54,447 bases of DNA, taken from the NCBI GenBank assembly GCA_017536965.1, contig JAFWCK010000136.1, positions 1-54,447 on the forward strand, written 5' to 3'. The position numbers and the translations under genes were made by a program. This stretch comes from Lachnospiraceae bacterium. GTDB lineage: Bacteria; Bacillota; Clostridia; Lachnospirales; Lachnospiraceae. The notes under the pieces are model-generated. The model was given only the letters and a program-made list of their open reading frames with translations. It did no database searches and was not told where the DNA came from. This document shows, in pieces, positions 43,083 through 51,747 of the stretch (position 1 is its first letter; each line of letters begins with the position of its first letter).

Positions 43083-44156
43083 ATGAACTATGCAGTGATC
43101 CTTCCGGTTCTGAACCCGGATGAGAAATTCACCAATTTTGTACAGGAACTGGTCCGCTCCGGATTTGAGACGATCGTTGTCGTCAATGATGGAAGCAGTT
43201 CTGATTATGACCATTTTTACGATGATGCGGCAAAAAATCCGCAGGTTATCGTATTAAAGCACGAAGTAAATAGAGGAAAAGGAGCGGCATTGAAGACCGC
43301 GTTTGCTTACCTGGCAGACAACCGGGTCGATATTGATGCTGCTATCACCTGCGATGGAGACGGACAGCATTCTGTTGCATCCATGAAGGACTGTCTGAAC
43401 GCTTATGAAGAACATGAAGGATATGTGATCATTGGCGGCAGAGATTTTGATGATAAAAATATCCCTTCCCGCAGCAGGTTTGGGAATAAGGTTTCCAGCT
43501 TCGTCTACAAGTTTGCCTGTGGAATCAAATTAAAAGATACGCAGACAGGACTTAGGGTAATTCCGGCTAGATGTTTTGAAAGCTTCTCTGCGTTAAAAGG
43601 AGATCGTTACGAATACGAAACAAATATGCTGATCGAGATCGTGAACCGCCAGATCCCATACCTGGAGATACCGATCGAAACGATCTATATTGATGATAAC
43701 GCGTCATCGCATTTTAATCCTTTCAAGGACTCCATGAAAATCTATGGAGTGATCCTGCGTTACTTCATCAAATTTATCATCAGCTCGATTGCGTCCTGGG
43801 TAGTAGATATTGGCGTTTACGCGATCCTGGAATTTGCCCTGCAGAACAAAATGGATCTGGGGACCAGAGTCCTGATCTGTACGATCGCATCCCGTGTGAT
43901 CTCCTCCGTTTTTAATTATATATTGAACCGAAAGGGCGTTTTTAAATCTGTCGATAACGTAGGAAGCACAGCGGTGAAATATTATATTCTGGCAATCTGC
44001 CAGATGGGCGCTTCTTACGGACTGGTTTATTTCTTTACACACATCCTTCATGTGAAAGGTGTTGTGGAACTGATCGTAAAATGTGTAGTTGATCTTTGTT
44101 TGTTTATCTTCAGTTATAACATTCAGAGACGCTGGGTATTTAAGAATAAAAAGTAG
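43083..44156 (+). CDS. GT2 glycosyltransferase fused to a GtrA-like flippase domain
   Basis: 357 residues. Residues 1-220 are a GT-A transferase (VILPVLNPDEKF, VVVNDGSSSDYD, NRGKGAALKTAFAYL, ITCDGDGQHSVASM, DTQTGLRVIP) of the polyprenyl-phosphate hexosyltransferase type. Residues about 233-355 are a four-helix GtrA-like domain (ILRYFIKFIISSIASWVVDI, ILNRKGVFKS, and a final FSYNIQRRWVFKNK). Synthesis of an undecaprenyl-phosphate sugar and its flipping are therefore in one chain. It starts two bases after the PIG-L stop. No GT-C partner is in this operon; the ones at 20.7 and 35.6 kb are candidates. Confidence 0.92.
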   Translation: MNYAVILPVLNPDEKFTNFVQELVRSGFETIVVVNDGSSSDYDHFYDDAAKNPQVIVLKHEVNRGKGAALKTAFAYLADNRVDIDAAITCDGDGQHSVASMKDCLNAYEEHEGYVIIGGRDFDDKNIPSRSRFGNKVSSFVYKFACGIKLKDTQTGLRVIPARCFESFSALKGDRYEYETNMLIEIVNRQIPYLEIPIETIYIDDNASSHFNPFKDSMKIYGVILRYFIKFIISSIASWVVDIGVYAILEFALQNKMDLGTRVLICTIASRVISSVFNYILNRKGVFKSVDNVGSTAVKYYILAICQMGASYGLVYFFTHILHVKGVVELIVKCVVDLCLFIFSYNIQRRWVFKNKK

Positions 44157-44168
44157 GCATCAAAGTAA

Positions 44169-45140
44169 ATGAAACACGTACTCAGAATCTTAGCAGTTAT
44201 AGGGACATTCTTGGGGACCTTTATTCTTGCTGTCTGTATTGCAGTTGTAATTATCATGAAGGGACCATCGCACAGCGCGGCAGAACTGTTCACACTATCC
44301 CTGAAAGAAACAAGCGCTTTAAAATGGATCCCGGATATTTTCTTCTCAGATGAAGAGATCCAGCAGATCATTGATAACAATTCCGTAAAGGGAACTGATG
44401 AAACGACTAATACAGACCTGATCAATACAACTGATACAGCAAGTCAGGATATTGAGATCTATGAGATCTCAGGGCCTACGTACATAGGCGACGTTATGCT
44501 GATTAAAGATCCTTCTCGTCTGTTTGTCGGTAATAAAGGTCCGTACGACGGAAGCGGCGGAACAACCGTGGACGTGATCGCGGCCAGATATGATGCGGTA
44601 GCAGGGATAAATGGCGGTGGTTTTTACGATGCCGGCGGTATGGGAAATGGCGGCGTTCCGGATGGATTTGTGATCTCGGAAGGAGAATACTGTTACGGAG
44701 ACCGCTATACTCCTTATGCAGCGATCGGGTTTACCCTTGATAATAAAATGGTGATCGGAACCTTTACCGGACAGGATGCCGTTGATATGGGATTGCGGGA
44801 CTGTGTCTGTGTACAGACGGTATACGCACCTGTTCTGATCTTAAATGGAGAAGAGCAGGAAGTAGCCGGCGTGGGTGGTGGATTGAACCCGCGTACAGCA
44901 ATCGGACAGACAGCAGATGGCACGATCATTTTTGTTACAACAGATGGAAGACAGGCAAATTCCATTGGAGCTACTTTTTCGGACATGATCAAGATCATGA
45001 GTGATTATGGTGCCGTAAATGCCGCTTCTTTAGATGGTGGTTCTTCCACACAGATGTATTACGAAGGAAAATTCCTGAACACACCATATGCCCTTTCGGG
45101 ACCGCGTGATGTGCCGAATGCATTTTTGATCAGAAGATGA
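44169..45140 (+). CDS. Phosphodiester glycosidase (NAGPA) domain protein, membrane-anchored
   Basis: 323 residues. N-terminal signal anchor (about 8-32), a spacer, then a phosphodiester glycosidase (NAGPA/DUF2233) domain: YDAVAGINGGGFYDAGGMGN, GDRYTPYAAIGF, NPRTAIGQTADGTIIFVTTD and the C-terminal ASLDGGSSTQMYYEGK motif. Bacterial members cleave sugar-phosphodiester links in cell-wall polymers or capsule. In this operon it probably trims or remodels a phosphodiester-linked glycopolymer outside the cell. It starts 12 bases after the GT2-GtrA stop and overlaps the next gene by four bases. Confidence 0.88.
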   Translation: MKHVLRILAVIGTFLGTFILAVCIAVVIIMKGPSHSAAELFTLSLKETSALKWIPDIFFSDEEIQQIIDNNSVKGTDETTNTDLINTTDTASQDIEIYEISGPTYIGDVMLIKDPSRLFVGNKGPYDGSGGTTVDVIAARYDAVAGINGGGFYDAGGMGNGGVPDGFVISEGEYCYGDRYTPYAAIGFTLDNKMVIGTFTGQDAVDMGLRDCVCVQTVYAPVLILNGEEQEVAGVGGGLNPRTAIGQTADGTIIFVTTDGRQANSIGATFSDMIKIMSDYGAVNAASLDGGSSTQMYYEGKFLNTPYALSGPRDVPNAFLIRR

Positions 45141-46945
45141 GACCTAACGAGTTTACACATATACCTATAAAGAAACAAACGTCGGAAAGCATCCATCCGG
45201 AGGACCTGGATATCGATTTCCTGGATTATGAGGAAGTTGAAAAACAAACACGTCCAAAAGTAGGACGCTCCACTGCCAAACGGCCGGAACCTAAACTGCA
45301 GCACCCGGCAAAAACACCGCAAAGAACGGCACGTCCAGCTCAGCCAAGGCCGGCTCAGCAACGTCCGCAGCAGGCAAGGTCAACTACTCAGAGGCCAGTG
45401 CAGCAAAGACCAGCGCAGCAACGCCCACGACAGGCCGGTGCAGCAGATGAGGATATCGAATTCTTCGATTATGGCGAGAAGCCAGCGCGTCCTGCAAGAG
45501 GAAACGGACAGCAGGCAGGAACGCGTCAGCAGCGTCCGGTTCAGCAAAAACCAACGCAGCAGCGACCGCAGCAGACACGTCCTTCACAGCAGCGCCTGGT
45601 ACAGTCTAAACCGGTACAAGGAAGACCTGGCCAACAGGCAAGGCGGGTACAGCAAAGACCTGCGCAGCAAAAGCCTCAGCAGGTTAGGCCAGTGCAGCAA
45701 CGCTCGGCTCAACAGAGGGCACCGCAACAGAGACCACCGCAGCAGGCAGGACAAACAAGACCACAGCTGCCAAAGCGCCCGGCTGCACAGCCAGTATCAA
45801 AGCAGGCAAAGAAGACAAAAGCACCTGCAGTTAAGGGCAGGTTCCGTAAAGGATTATTGATTGCATGGCTGGTATTTGTTGCAGTTCTTGCAGCAGCATT
45901 GGTTTTGCTTTCTGTTTTCCTTTCCAATTATGAAAAAAGCCGTCCATCAGATACAATTCACCGGATCGTTTCTGCAGTAGAAAAAGGAAATCTGGATGAT
46001 TTGCATCTGCGAACAGAAGATGGAGTATCCCTGACAGATGGTCAGATACTGGCTGACCCTGCTGAAATCTCTTCTTACATCCTTCAGAGAGAAGAGGGAA
46101 GCGAAGAGGAAGAAGGCGGCATCACATTCCGAGTGATTAATGGAGAAAGTGATGAAAATACAAAAGTCTATCTGATTAAAGCTGGAAATAAAAAAATATT
46201 AAAGACCGTCATTGAGCGTTCCGATAAAAAATTTGCCTTTGGTTTTACCGGATGGCAGGAAAAAGAAACGATCCTTCTTTCCGATGCATTCCCGGTGACC
46301 ACTTTGAAAGTGCAGATTCCGCAAAGCGATCTGCTGATCGTAAACGGGAAATCGATCGGACGGGACCGGGTCACCTCTGAAGGAGACCGCATTAACCTGA
46401 TCTCCAGGCTGATTGCAGAAGGCTTTATCGGCGAACAGCCGACCATGGATACTTATGAGATACCGGGCATTTACTTCCAAAAACAAGTACAGGCAACGGA
46501 TGCATCTGGAAGGACTTATGACTGTATCCTGGTAGCAGATACATATACAGGCGGTTTTGATGCACCGCAGGATTTCATAAATGAGCAATACGATCGTGTG
46601 ATCGATATGTTTGAACCATATGCTTTCTATTTCTCTGGCGAGGCCGGCAGAGGCGCACTGGAACGAATCATGCTGGATGATTCTCCTGCTTATAACAGTG
46701 CCATCAGTGCAGATGTTTCCTGGATGCAGGAACACAGCGATGTAGAAATCACGGATCAGAAGGCAGAAAATTTCAAAAAGTATTCGGACGATGTATTCTC
46801 CTGTGATATCAGCTTTTTACAAACGATTTATCAGGGAGACGAGCCGGTCAAGACATGGGATACCAACATGACATGGATTTTTGTCAGAGACGGAGAAAAT
46901 TATTATATTGCCGATTTCGTGACAAGAACGGGAGATGAAGGTTAA
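45137..46945 (+). CDS. Bitopic membrane protein with long cytoplasmic Arg/Pro/Gln repeat region
   Basis: 602 residues, not a family I can name. The N-terminal 230 residues are low complexity: more than a dozen short repeats around QQRP (RPAQQRPQQ, RPVQQRPAQQ, KPTQQRPQQ), very basic and predicted disordered. Two acidic motifs interrupt it, DLDIDFLDYEE (23-33) and DEDIEFFDYGE (104-114). One membrane helix (about 238-262, LIAWLVFVAVLAAALVLLSVF) leads to an extracellular part (270-600) of mixed alpha/beta sequence without recognised motifs; the end (NMTWIFVRDGENYYIADFV) resembles a periplasmic alpha+beta (NTF2-like) domain. Translationally coupled to the glycosidase gene. The repeat region matches the tail of the PIG-L protein two genes upstream. 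Confidence 0.8.
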   Translation: MRPNEFTHIPIKKQTSESIHPEDLDIDFLDYEEVEKQTRPKVGRSTAKRPEPKLQHPAKTPQRTARPAQPRPAQQRPQQARSTTQRPVQQRPAQQRPRQAGAADEDIEFFDYGEKPARPARGNGQQAGTRQQRPVQQKPTQQRPQQTRPSQQRLVQSKPVQGRPGQQARRVQQRPAQQKPQQVRPVQQRSAQQRAPQQRPPQQAGQTRPQLPKRPAAQPVSKQAKKTKAPAVKGRFRKGLLIAWLVFVAVLAAALVLLSVFLSNYEKSRPSDTIHRIVSAVEKGNLDDLHLRTEDGVSLTDGQILADPAEISSYILQREEGSEEEEGGITFRVINGESDENTKVYLIKAGNKKILKTVIERSDKKFAFGFTGWQEKETILLSDAFPVTTLKVQIPQSDLLIVNGKSIGRDRVTSEGDRINLISRLIAEGFIGEQPTMDTYEIPGIYFQKQVQATDASGRTYDCILVADTYTGGFDAPQDFINEQYDRVIDMFEPYAFYFSGEAGRGALERIMLDDSPAYNSAISADVSWMQEHSDVEITDQKAENFKKYSDDVFSCDISFLQTIYQGDEPVKTWDTNMTWIFVRDGENYYIADFVTRTGDEG

Positions 46946-46951
46946 AAGAAC

Positions 46952-48220
46952 ATGAGGAAGCAGAAGAAGCGGAGAGGAAAACCGGGTATCATTTTAATCA
47001 TTGTTCTGGTGCTGATTGCAGCAGTGGTTGCGGTTCTTTTCCTGCGCAAAGATAAAGAACCGGAAGAGGATACAAGGATTATTTTGGAGGATCCGCGCAT
47101 TGAAAGCAGTCTGACGGTTGGTGCAACGGGTGATATTTTGATCCATTCACCGATCATTGATTCTGTTTATTATGGCGGCGGCTATGATTTTTCAGACTGT
47201 TTCCGTCTGGTCGCGCCTTATTATTCACAGCCGGATATTATGATTGCCAATCTGGAAGTTACCTGTGGTGGCGAAGAAGCAGGTGCCTATTCCGGTTATC
47301 CGACATTTAATTGCCCGGACAATATTATTCCAACTCTGAAAAATGCAGGAGTGGATCTGCTTTTGACAGCAAATAACCATTCCTATGATACCGGATATGA
47401 CGGTATGCTCCGGACACTGGATCTCATAACGGAAAACGGGCTGGAATATCTGGGAACCCGGAAAAACACAGGTGAGCATTTTATAGTCGTAAAGGAAGTT
47501 AACGGCATAAAGATCGGTATGATCAATTTCACCTACGATACCAGACAGTATCCGGATGATCAGAAATCCTTAAACGGAATCCCGATGCGGGACGAAGCAG
47601 AAGATCTGGTCAGCAGTTTTTGTTATGAGAATCTGGAAGAACTTTATCAGAATGTAAAAGACGCCATGCATCAGATGAATATGCTCGGCGTAGACAGTAA
47701 GATTGTTTTTATCCATTGGGGCAATGAATATCAGGATGATCCGAACTGGATCCAGGAAGAAATCGCCCAGGAAATCTGCGAACTGGGAGCAGATGTTATT
47801 GTAGGCGGACATCCGCACGTGATCCAGCGTTATGATACCTTAACAGCAAGTAATGGTCATCAGACATTGTGCCTGTATTCTATGGGAAATGAACTTTCTA
47901 ATCAGCGGGCAGCTCTTATGGATGAGGACGGAAACCGTGGTTATACTGAGGATGGTCTGATCTTTGAGGTAACGTATTCTAAATTTAATAATGGCAAAGT
48001 GAAGATCACAGGACTAAAGATCCTTCCAACCTGGGTGGAGAGGACAGGATCTTATTCCATCGTAGCACTGGATGATCAGACAGATCCATATTCCTGGGGC
48101 GCGGATAATACAGGTGCTGCGCTGGCTTCCTATGAACGGACGATTGGAAGATTAGGCGGGGCTTATAATGCATTCCGTGCCAGCAGAGGACAGGCAGCAG
48201 TTCCGGAATATCTGAATTAG
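46952..48220 (+). CDS. CapA-family (PgsA-like) metallophosphatase-fold protein
   Basis: 422 residues. A very basic N-terminus (KQKKRRGKPG), a membrane anchor (about 12-32), then the CapA domain: LTVGATGDILIHSPI, DIMIANLEVTCGG, GVDLLLTANNHSYDTGYDGM, VFIHWGNEYQDDPNWIQEEI, GADVIVGGHPHVIQRYD and LYSMGNELSNQ. The GD, N-E, NNH and GGHPH motifs are the metal sites of calcineurin-like phosphatases. CapA/PgsA is known from poly-gamma-glutamate capsule export, but no capB/capC is present, so its role here is probably wall-polymer related. Six bases after the preceding stop. Confidence 0.92.
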   Translation: MRKQKKRRGKPGIILIIVLVLIAAVVAVLFLRKDKEPEEDTRIILEDPRIESSLTVGATGDILIHSPIIDSVYYGGGYDFSDCFRLVAPYYSQPDIMIANLEVTCGGEEAGAYSGYPTFNCPDNIIPTLKNAGVDLLLTANNHSYDTGYDGMLRTLDLITENGLEYLGTRKNTGEHFIVVKEVNGIKIGMINFTYDTRQYPDDQKSLNGIPMRDEAEDLVSSFCYENLEELYQNVKDAMHQMNMLGVDSKIVFIHWGNEYQDDPNWIQEEIAQEICELGADVIVGGHPHVIQRYDTLTASNGHQTLCLYSMGNELSNQRAALMDEDGNRGYTEDGLIFEVTYSKFNNGKVKITGLKILPTWVERTGSYSIVALDDQTDPYSWGADNTGAALASYERTIGRLGGAYNAFRASRGQAAVPEYLN

Positions 48221-48236
48221 CAAGGAGGAATGGGAA

Positions 48237-49217
48237 ATGGCAAGAGTTGTGATTGCAACATCGAAGTCGGCATTTGAACAATATGGGTGCATCATTCCTG
48301 AATCATGGGATGCGGAATTCATCAGTTACAAGTATACAGATGAAGAAATGATTAATGCGGCTAAGAATGCAGAGATCATTCTGGTGGGATCCGGCCATGT
48401 GGTCAGCAGGAACGTGATCGAATCATGCCCTTCACTGAAACTGATCCAGACGGAAGGTGTGGGATTTGAACAAGTGGATGTAGAAGCAGCAAAGGAAAGA
48501 GGCGTCTGGGTCTGCAATAATAAAGGAGCAAATGCCATATCTGTTGCGGAGCATGCGATCGGTCTGATGCTGGCTGGTTTGAGAAGGACTTCGCTGACGG
48601 ACCGGCAGCTCCGTACCATTGGATATACAGCAAGCAAGAGGGTACATCTGGCTGTAGGCGAACATGATCTCGCCGGAAGCCTTGTCGGACTGGTCGGCTT
48701 TGGCGATATAGGCAAACAGACAGCAAAAAGACTGAAAAACTGGGGCTGTAAAGTCGTATATAATGATATTTTGGATATGAGTCCGGAAATAGAAGAAGAA
48801 TATGGTGCCACATCTATGGAGTTTGATGAACTGATCAAAACCTGTGATATCATTTCCATGCATGTTCCGGTAACAACTTTAACCACCGGCATGCTTGGGA
48901 AAGAACAGTTTGCGGCCATGAAGAAGAGTGCGCTTGTCATCAATACATCCCGCGGGCCGGTGATCGATCAGGACGCTTTGATCTGGGCGTTGGAGAACGA
49001 TGAGATTTATGGAGCTGCTTTGGATGTAGTCACACCGGAACCACTCCCGGATGACGCACCGATCCTGAATATGAGTGAAAAAGCTATGGATAAGATCATC
49101 ATCACCCCACATGTTGCCGGAGTGACAAATGAAGATTTTGAACGAATGACAAAAATGAGCTTTCAGGCTGTTGAACGCGTATTGAGTGGAAAAGAACCAA
49201 TTAACCAAGTTTATTAA
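48237..49217 (+). CDS. D-isomer-specific 2-hydroxyacid dehydrogenase (copy 1)
   Basis: 326 residues. NAD-dependent reduction of a 2-oxo acid to the D-2-hydroxy acid, or the reverse. NAD site GLVGFGDIGKQTAKRL, catalytic Arg in VINTSRGPVIDQDAL, Glu in DVVTPEPLPDDAP and His in IITPHVAGVT; EGVGFEQVDVEAAKERG and NNKGANAISVAEHAIGLMLA are substrate-domain landmarks. AAGGAGG precedes the ATG. It is followed by iorAB and a close paralogue at 51748. Hydroxypyruvate or phosphohydroxypyruvate activity is possible, but the context favours a 2-oxo acid from amino-acid breakdown, such as an aryl pyruvate. Confidence 0.93.
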   Translation: MARVVIATSKSAFEQYGCIIPESWDAEFISYKYTDEEMINAAKNAEIILVGSGHVVSRNVIESCPSLKLIQTEGVGFEQVDVEAAKERGVWVCNNKGANAISVAEHAIGLMLAGLRRTSLTDRQLRTIGYTASKRVHLAVGEHDLAGSLVGLVGFGDIGKQTAKRLKNWGCKVVYNDILDMSPEIEEEYGATSMEFDELIKTCDIISMHVPVTTLTTGMLGKEQFAAMKKSALVINTSRGPVIDQDALIWALENDEIYGAALDVVTPEPLPDDAPILNMSEKAMDKIIITPHVAGVTNEDFERMTKMSFQAVERVLSGKEPINQVY

Positions 49218-49268
49218 AAAATTACAATACACGCTTACCTGCAATCAAAACAAAGGAGGAGCAAGCAA

Positions 49269-51059
49269 ATGAGCAAGATGATTATGAGCGGCAATGAGGC
49301 TGTCGCGCGTGGTGCTTACGAAGCGGGGGTTCGTTTTGCATCGGCCTATCCGGGCACACCGAGCACCGAGATCCTGGAAAATATCGGTGGTCTTTACAAA
49401 GACGATATTTACAGTGAGTGGTCCCCGAATGAAAAGGTGGCAGCAGAAGCTGCGTTCGGCGCATCTGTTGGAGGCATGAGATCCATGTGTGCCTTCAAAC
49501 ATGTTGGTATGAATGTTGCAACCGACTTGATTTTTACGGCAGGATATTCAGGTGTTACAGGAGGTTTTGTATTAGTAACCGCAGACGACCCTGCATGCCA
49601 CAGTTCTCAGAATGAGCAGGACAACCGGTTATATGCACCGCATGCAAAGATTGCTATGGTAGAAGCATCTGATTCTCAGGAATGCAAGGACTTCATGAAG
49701 GCTGCATTTGAGCTTTCTGAAAAGTTTGATGTTCCGGTCCTGTTCCGTATGACAACACGTATCTGCCATTCCAAGAGTATTGTGGAACTGGGAGAGAGAG
49801 AAGAAGTTCCGGTCATTAAATATGAAAGACATGCGGAAAAATATGCAATGCTTCCGGCAACCGCAAGAGTCCGTCATGTGATCCGTGAAGACCTGCTTGC
49901 TAAGATGGCGGAATACTCTAATACAAGTGAATTGAACCGTGTGGAAGAAGTACCTGGTGCTAAGATTGGTATTGTGACTTCCGGTATTTCCTATCAGTAT
50001 GTGAAGGAAGTTTTTGGTGATACTGTCAGCGTTCTGAAGATTGGTCTGACCTATCCGCTTCCGGAAAAACTGATGGCAGATTTCGCTGCAAAATATGAGA
50101 CCTTATACGCTGTAGAAGAAGGGGAACCTTATCTGGAGGATGCTCTGAAGAAACTTGGTTTCCATAATGTGATCGGAAAAGAAAAACTGACGATCCAGGG
50201 TGAGTTTAATACGAAAGTCGTCAGAGATGCTCTGACAGATGCGAAAGATCTGTTTACTTATAAAGTGGAAAATGCAAATATCCCGGCACGGCCTCCGGTC
50301 CTTTGCGCTGGATGCCCGCACAGAGGGTTCTATTTTGCGCTGAAGAATTATAAAGATAAATATGTTTCAGCCGGCGATATCGGATGTTATGCACTGGCAG
50401 TTAATCCTCCTTTAAATGGATTCGATTTTCAGTTTGATATGGGAGCCGGATTCTCTACACTGGTTGGTTTCTCCAGAGCCCTGAAAGCACAGGGTGATAC
50501 CAGAAAGGCAATCGGTCAATTAGGTGATTCCACTTTCTTCCATTCCGGACTGACATCCCTGATCGATCTGGTTTCCTCTGAGACAAATGCAGTCGCAGTA
50601 GTTCTGGATAACTCCATCACTGCTATGACAGGTCATCAGGAAAACCCGGGAACCTATAAGAACCTGATGGGTTATGAGTCTCCGGCCATCAGTATCGAAG
50701 CACTGGTTAGAGCCTGCGGCGTCGATGATGATCACTTAAGGATCGTTGATCCGGTTGATCAAAAAGCAGTATGTGAGGCACTGGATGCTGGTCTTGCAGC
50801 GGAAGGACTCTTTGTGATCATCACCAAGAGACCTTGTGCACTTCTCAAGGAAGTCATTAAAGCAAACGCCGGCAAGCACGTCAAAGTGGATCCGGACAAA
50901 TGTGTCGGATGTAAGATGTGCATGAAGATCGCCTGCCCGAGCATCGCTTTCGATGATAAAGCAAAGAAAGCAATGATCGCTGATGTGGCAAACTGCAACC
51001 AGTGCGGACTTTGCATGCAGCAGTGCAAAGTAGGCGCAATCGAGAAAGTAGGTGAATAA
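49269..51059 (+). CDS. iorA: Indolepyruvate:ferredoxin oxidoreductase, alpha subunit
   Basis: 596 residues. Oxidatively decarboxylates aryl pyruvates (indole-, phenyl-, hydroxyphenylpyruvate) to aryl-acetyl-CoA, reducing ferredoxin. Order: pyrimidine-binding domain (MSGNEAVARGAYEAGVRFAS, AYPGTPSTEILENI), CoA/transketolase-like middle part, ThDP domain (CAGCPHRGFYFAL, SAGDIGCYALAVNPPLNGFD, QLGDSTFFHSG), and at the C-terminus two [4Fe-4S] ferredoxin motifs (CVGCKMCMKIACP and CNQCGLCMQQCKVG). Normal length. AAAGGAGGAGC precedes the ATG. Directly followed by the beta subunit. Confidence 0.96.
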   Translation: MSKMIMSGNEAVARGAYEAGVRFASAYPGTPSTEILENIGGLYKDDIYSEWSPNEKVAAEAAFGASVGGMRSMCAFKHVGMNVATDLIFTAGYSGVTGGFVLVTADDPACHSSQNEQDNRLYAPHAKIAMVEASDSQECKDFMKAAFELSEKFDVPVLFRMTTRICHSKSIVELGEREEVPVIKYERHAEKYAMLPATARVRHVIREDLLAKMAEYSNTSELNRVEEVPGAKIGIVTSGISYQYVKEVFGDTVSVLKIGLTYPLPEKLMADFAAKYETLYAVEEGEPYLEDALKKLGFHNVIGKEKLTIQGEFNTKVVRDALTDAKDLFTYKVENANIPARPPVLCAGCPHRGFYFALKNYKDKYVSAGDIGCYALAVNPPLNGFDFQFDMGAGFSTLVGFSRALKAQGDTRKAIGQLGDSTFFHSGLTSLIDLVSSETNAVAVVLDNSITAMTGHQENPGTYKNLMGYESPAISIEALVRACGVDDDHLRIVDPVDQKAVCEALDAGLAAEGLFVIITKRPCALLKEVIKANAGKHVKVDPDKCVGCKMCMKIACPSIAFDDKAKKAMIADVANCNQCGLCMQQCKVGAIEKVGE

Positions 51060-51060
51060 T

Positions 51061-51630
51061 ATGAATAAATGTATCATTTTAGTTGGTGTTGGCGGACAAG
51101 GTACGATCACCACTTCTACGATCCTTTCAAAGGGCCTGATCGAAGCAGGCTTTGATGTAAAAATGAGCGAGATCCACGGTATGAGCCAGAGAGGCGGAAC
51201 CGTTGTCACGCAGATCAAATATGGCGAAAAAGTATATTCACCGATCATTGGTGACGGCGAAGCAGATATTATTGTTTCTTTCGAAAAACTGGAAGCACTC
51301 CGTGCACTTCCGTTCCTGAAGGAAGGCGGAACGATCGTCATAGATGTGCGTGAGATCAATCCGATGCCGGTTCTGACCGGAGACGCAGAATATCCACATG
51401 AAGCGATCGACCAGTTAAAGGAAGTTGTGCCGAACGTCATCGTTGTGGAAGCAGCAAAAGTCGCAGAAGAACTTGGCAATGTCAAGGCACAGAATATCGT
51501 TCTTCTCGGAGCTCTCGTCAAACAGTTGGCACTGGATAACGTGGATTGGCGAGATCTGATCGCAAAAAATGTTCCGGCAAAAACGGTTGACCTGAACCTG
51601 GCAGCTTTTGACAAGGGATACAATATGTAA
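51061..51630 (+). CDS. iorB: Indolepyruvate:ferredoxin oxidoreductase, beta subunit
   Basis: 189 residues. Gamma-domain partner of IorA: CIILVGVGGQGTITTSTILS, EIHGMSQRGGTVVTQIKYGE and SPIIGDGEADIIVSFEKLEA are family landmarks. The frame can be extended to a GTG at 51052 inside iorA, but the ATG at 51061, one base after the iorA stop, begins the conserved NKCIILVG. A strong terminator follows, so the downstream dehydrogenase, ptb and buk have at least one separate transcript. Confidence 0.95.
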   Translation: MNKCIILVGVGGQGTITTSTILSKGLIEAGFDVKMSEIHGMSQRGGTVVTQIKYGEKVYSPIIGDGEADIIVSFEKLEALRALPFLKEGGTIVIDVREINPMPVLTGDAEYPHEAIDQLKEVVPNVIVVEAAKVAEELGNVKAQNIVLLGALVKQLALDNVDWRDLIAKNVPAKTVDLNLAAFDKGYNM

Positions 51631-51640
51631 TCACTTGAAA

Positions 51641-51676
51641 CTGACAGGATGAAAGAAAACATCCTGTCAGTTTTTT
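51641..51676 (+). terminator. Rho-independent terminator after iorB
   Basis: Perfect 11-bp stem CTGACAGGATG/CATCCTGTCAG (51641-51651, 51660-51670), loop of eight, then TTTTTT. Confidence 0.95.
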
Positions 51677-51680
51677 ACTG

Positions 51681-51720
51681 CCCCCGACCGAAGGTCGAGG
51701 GAGCCCAGCGGCTTTGAGCG
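51681..51720. repeat. REP-like GC-rich intergenic palindrome
   Basis: CGACC-GAA-GGTCG (51685-51697) flanked by C-runs and G-runs and followed by AGCCCAGCGGCTTTGAGCG. It is far more GC-rich than the surrounding intergenic DNA and looks like a dispersed REP-type element; only one copy is in this window. No clear promoter for the next gene is seen besides this stretch. Confidence 0.4.
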
Positions 51721-51747
51721 ATTGGAAGAATCTTCAAGGAGAGAATA

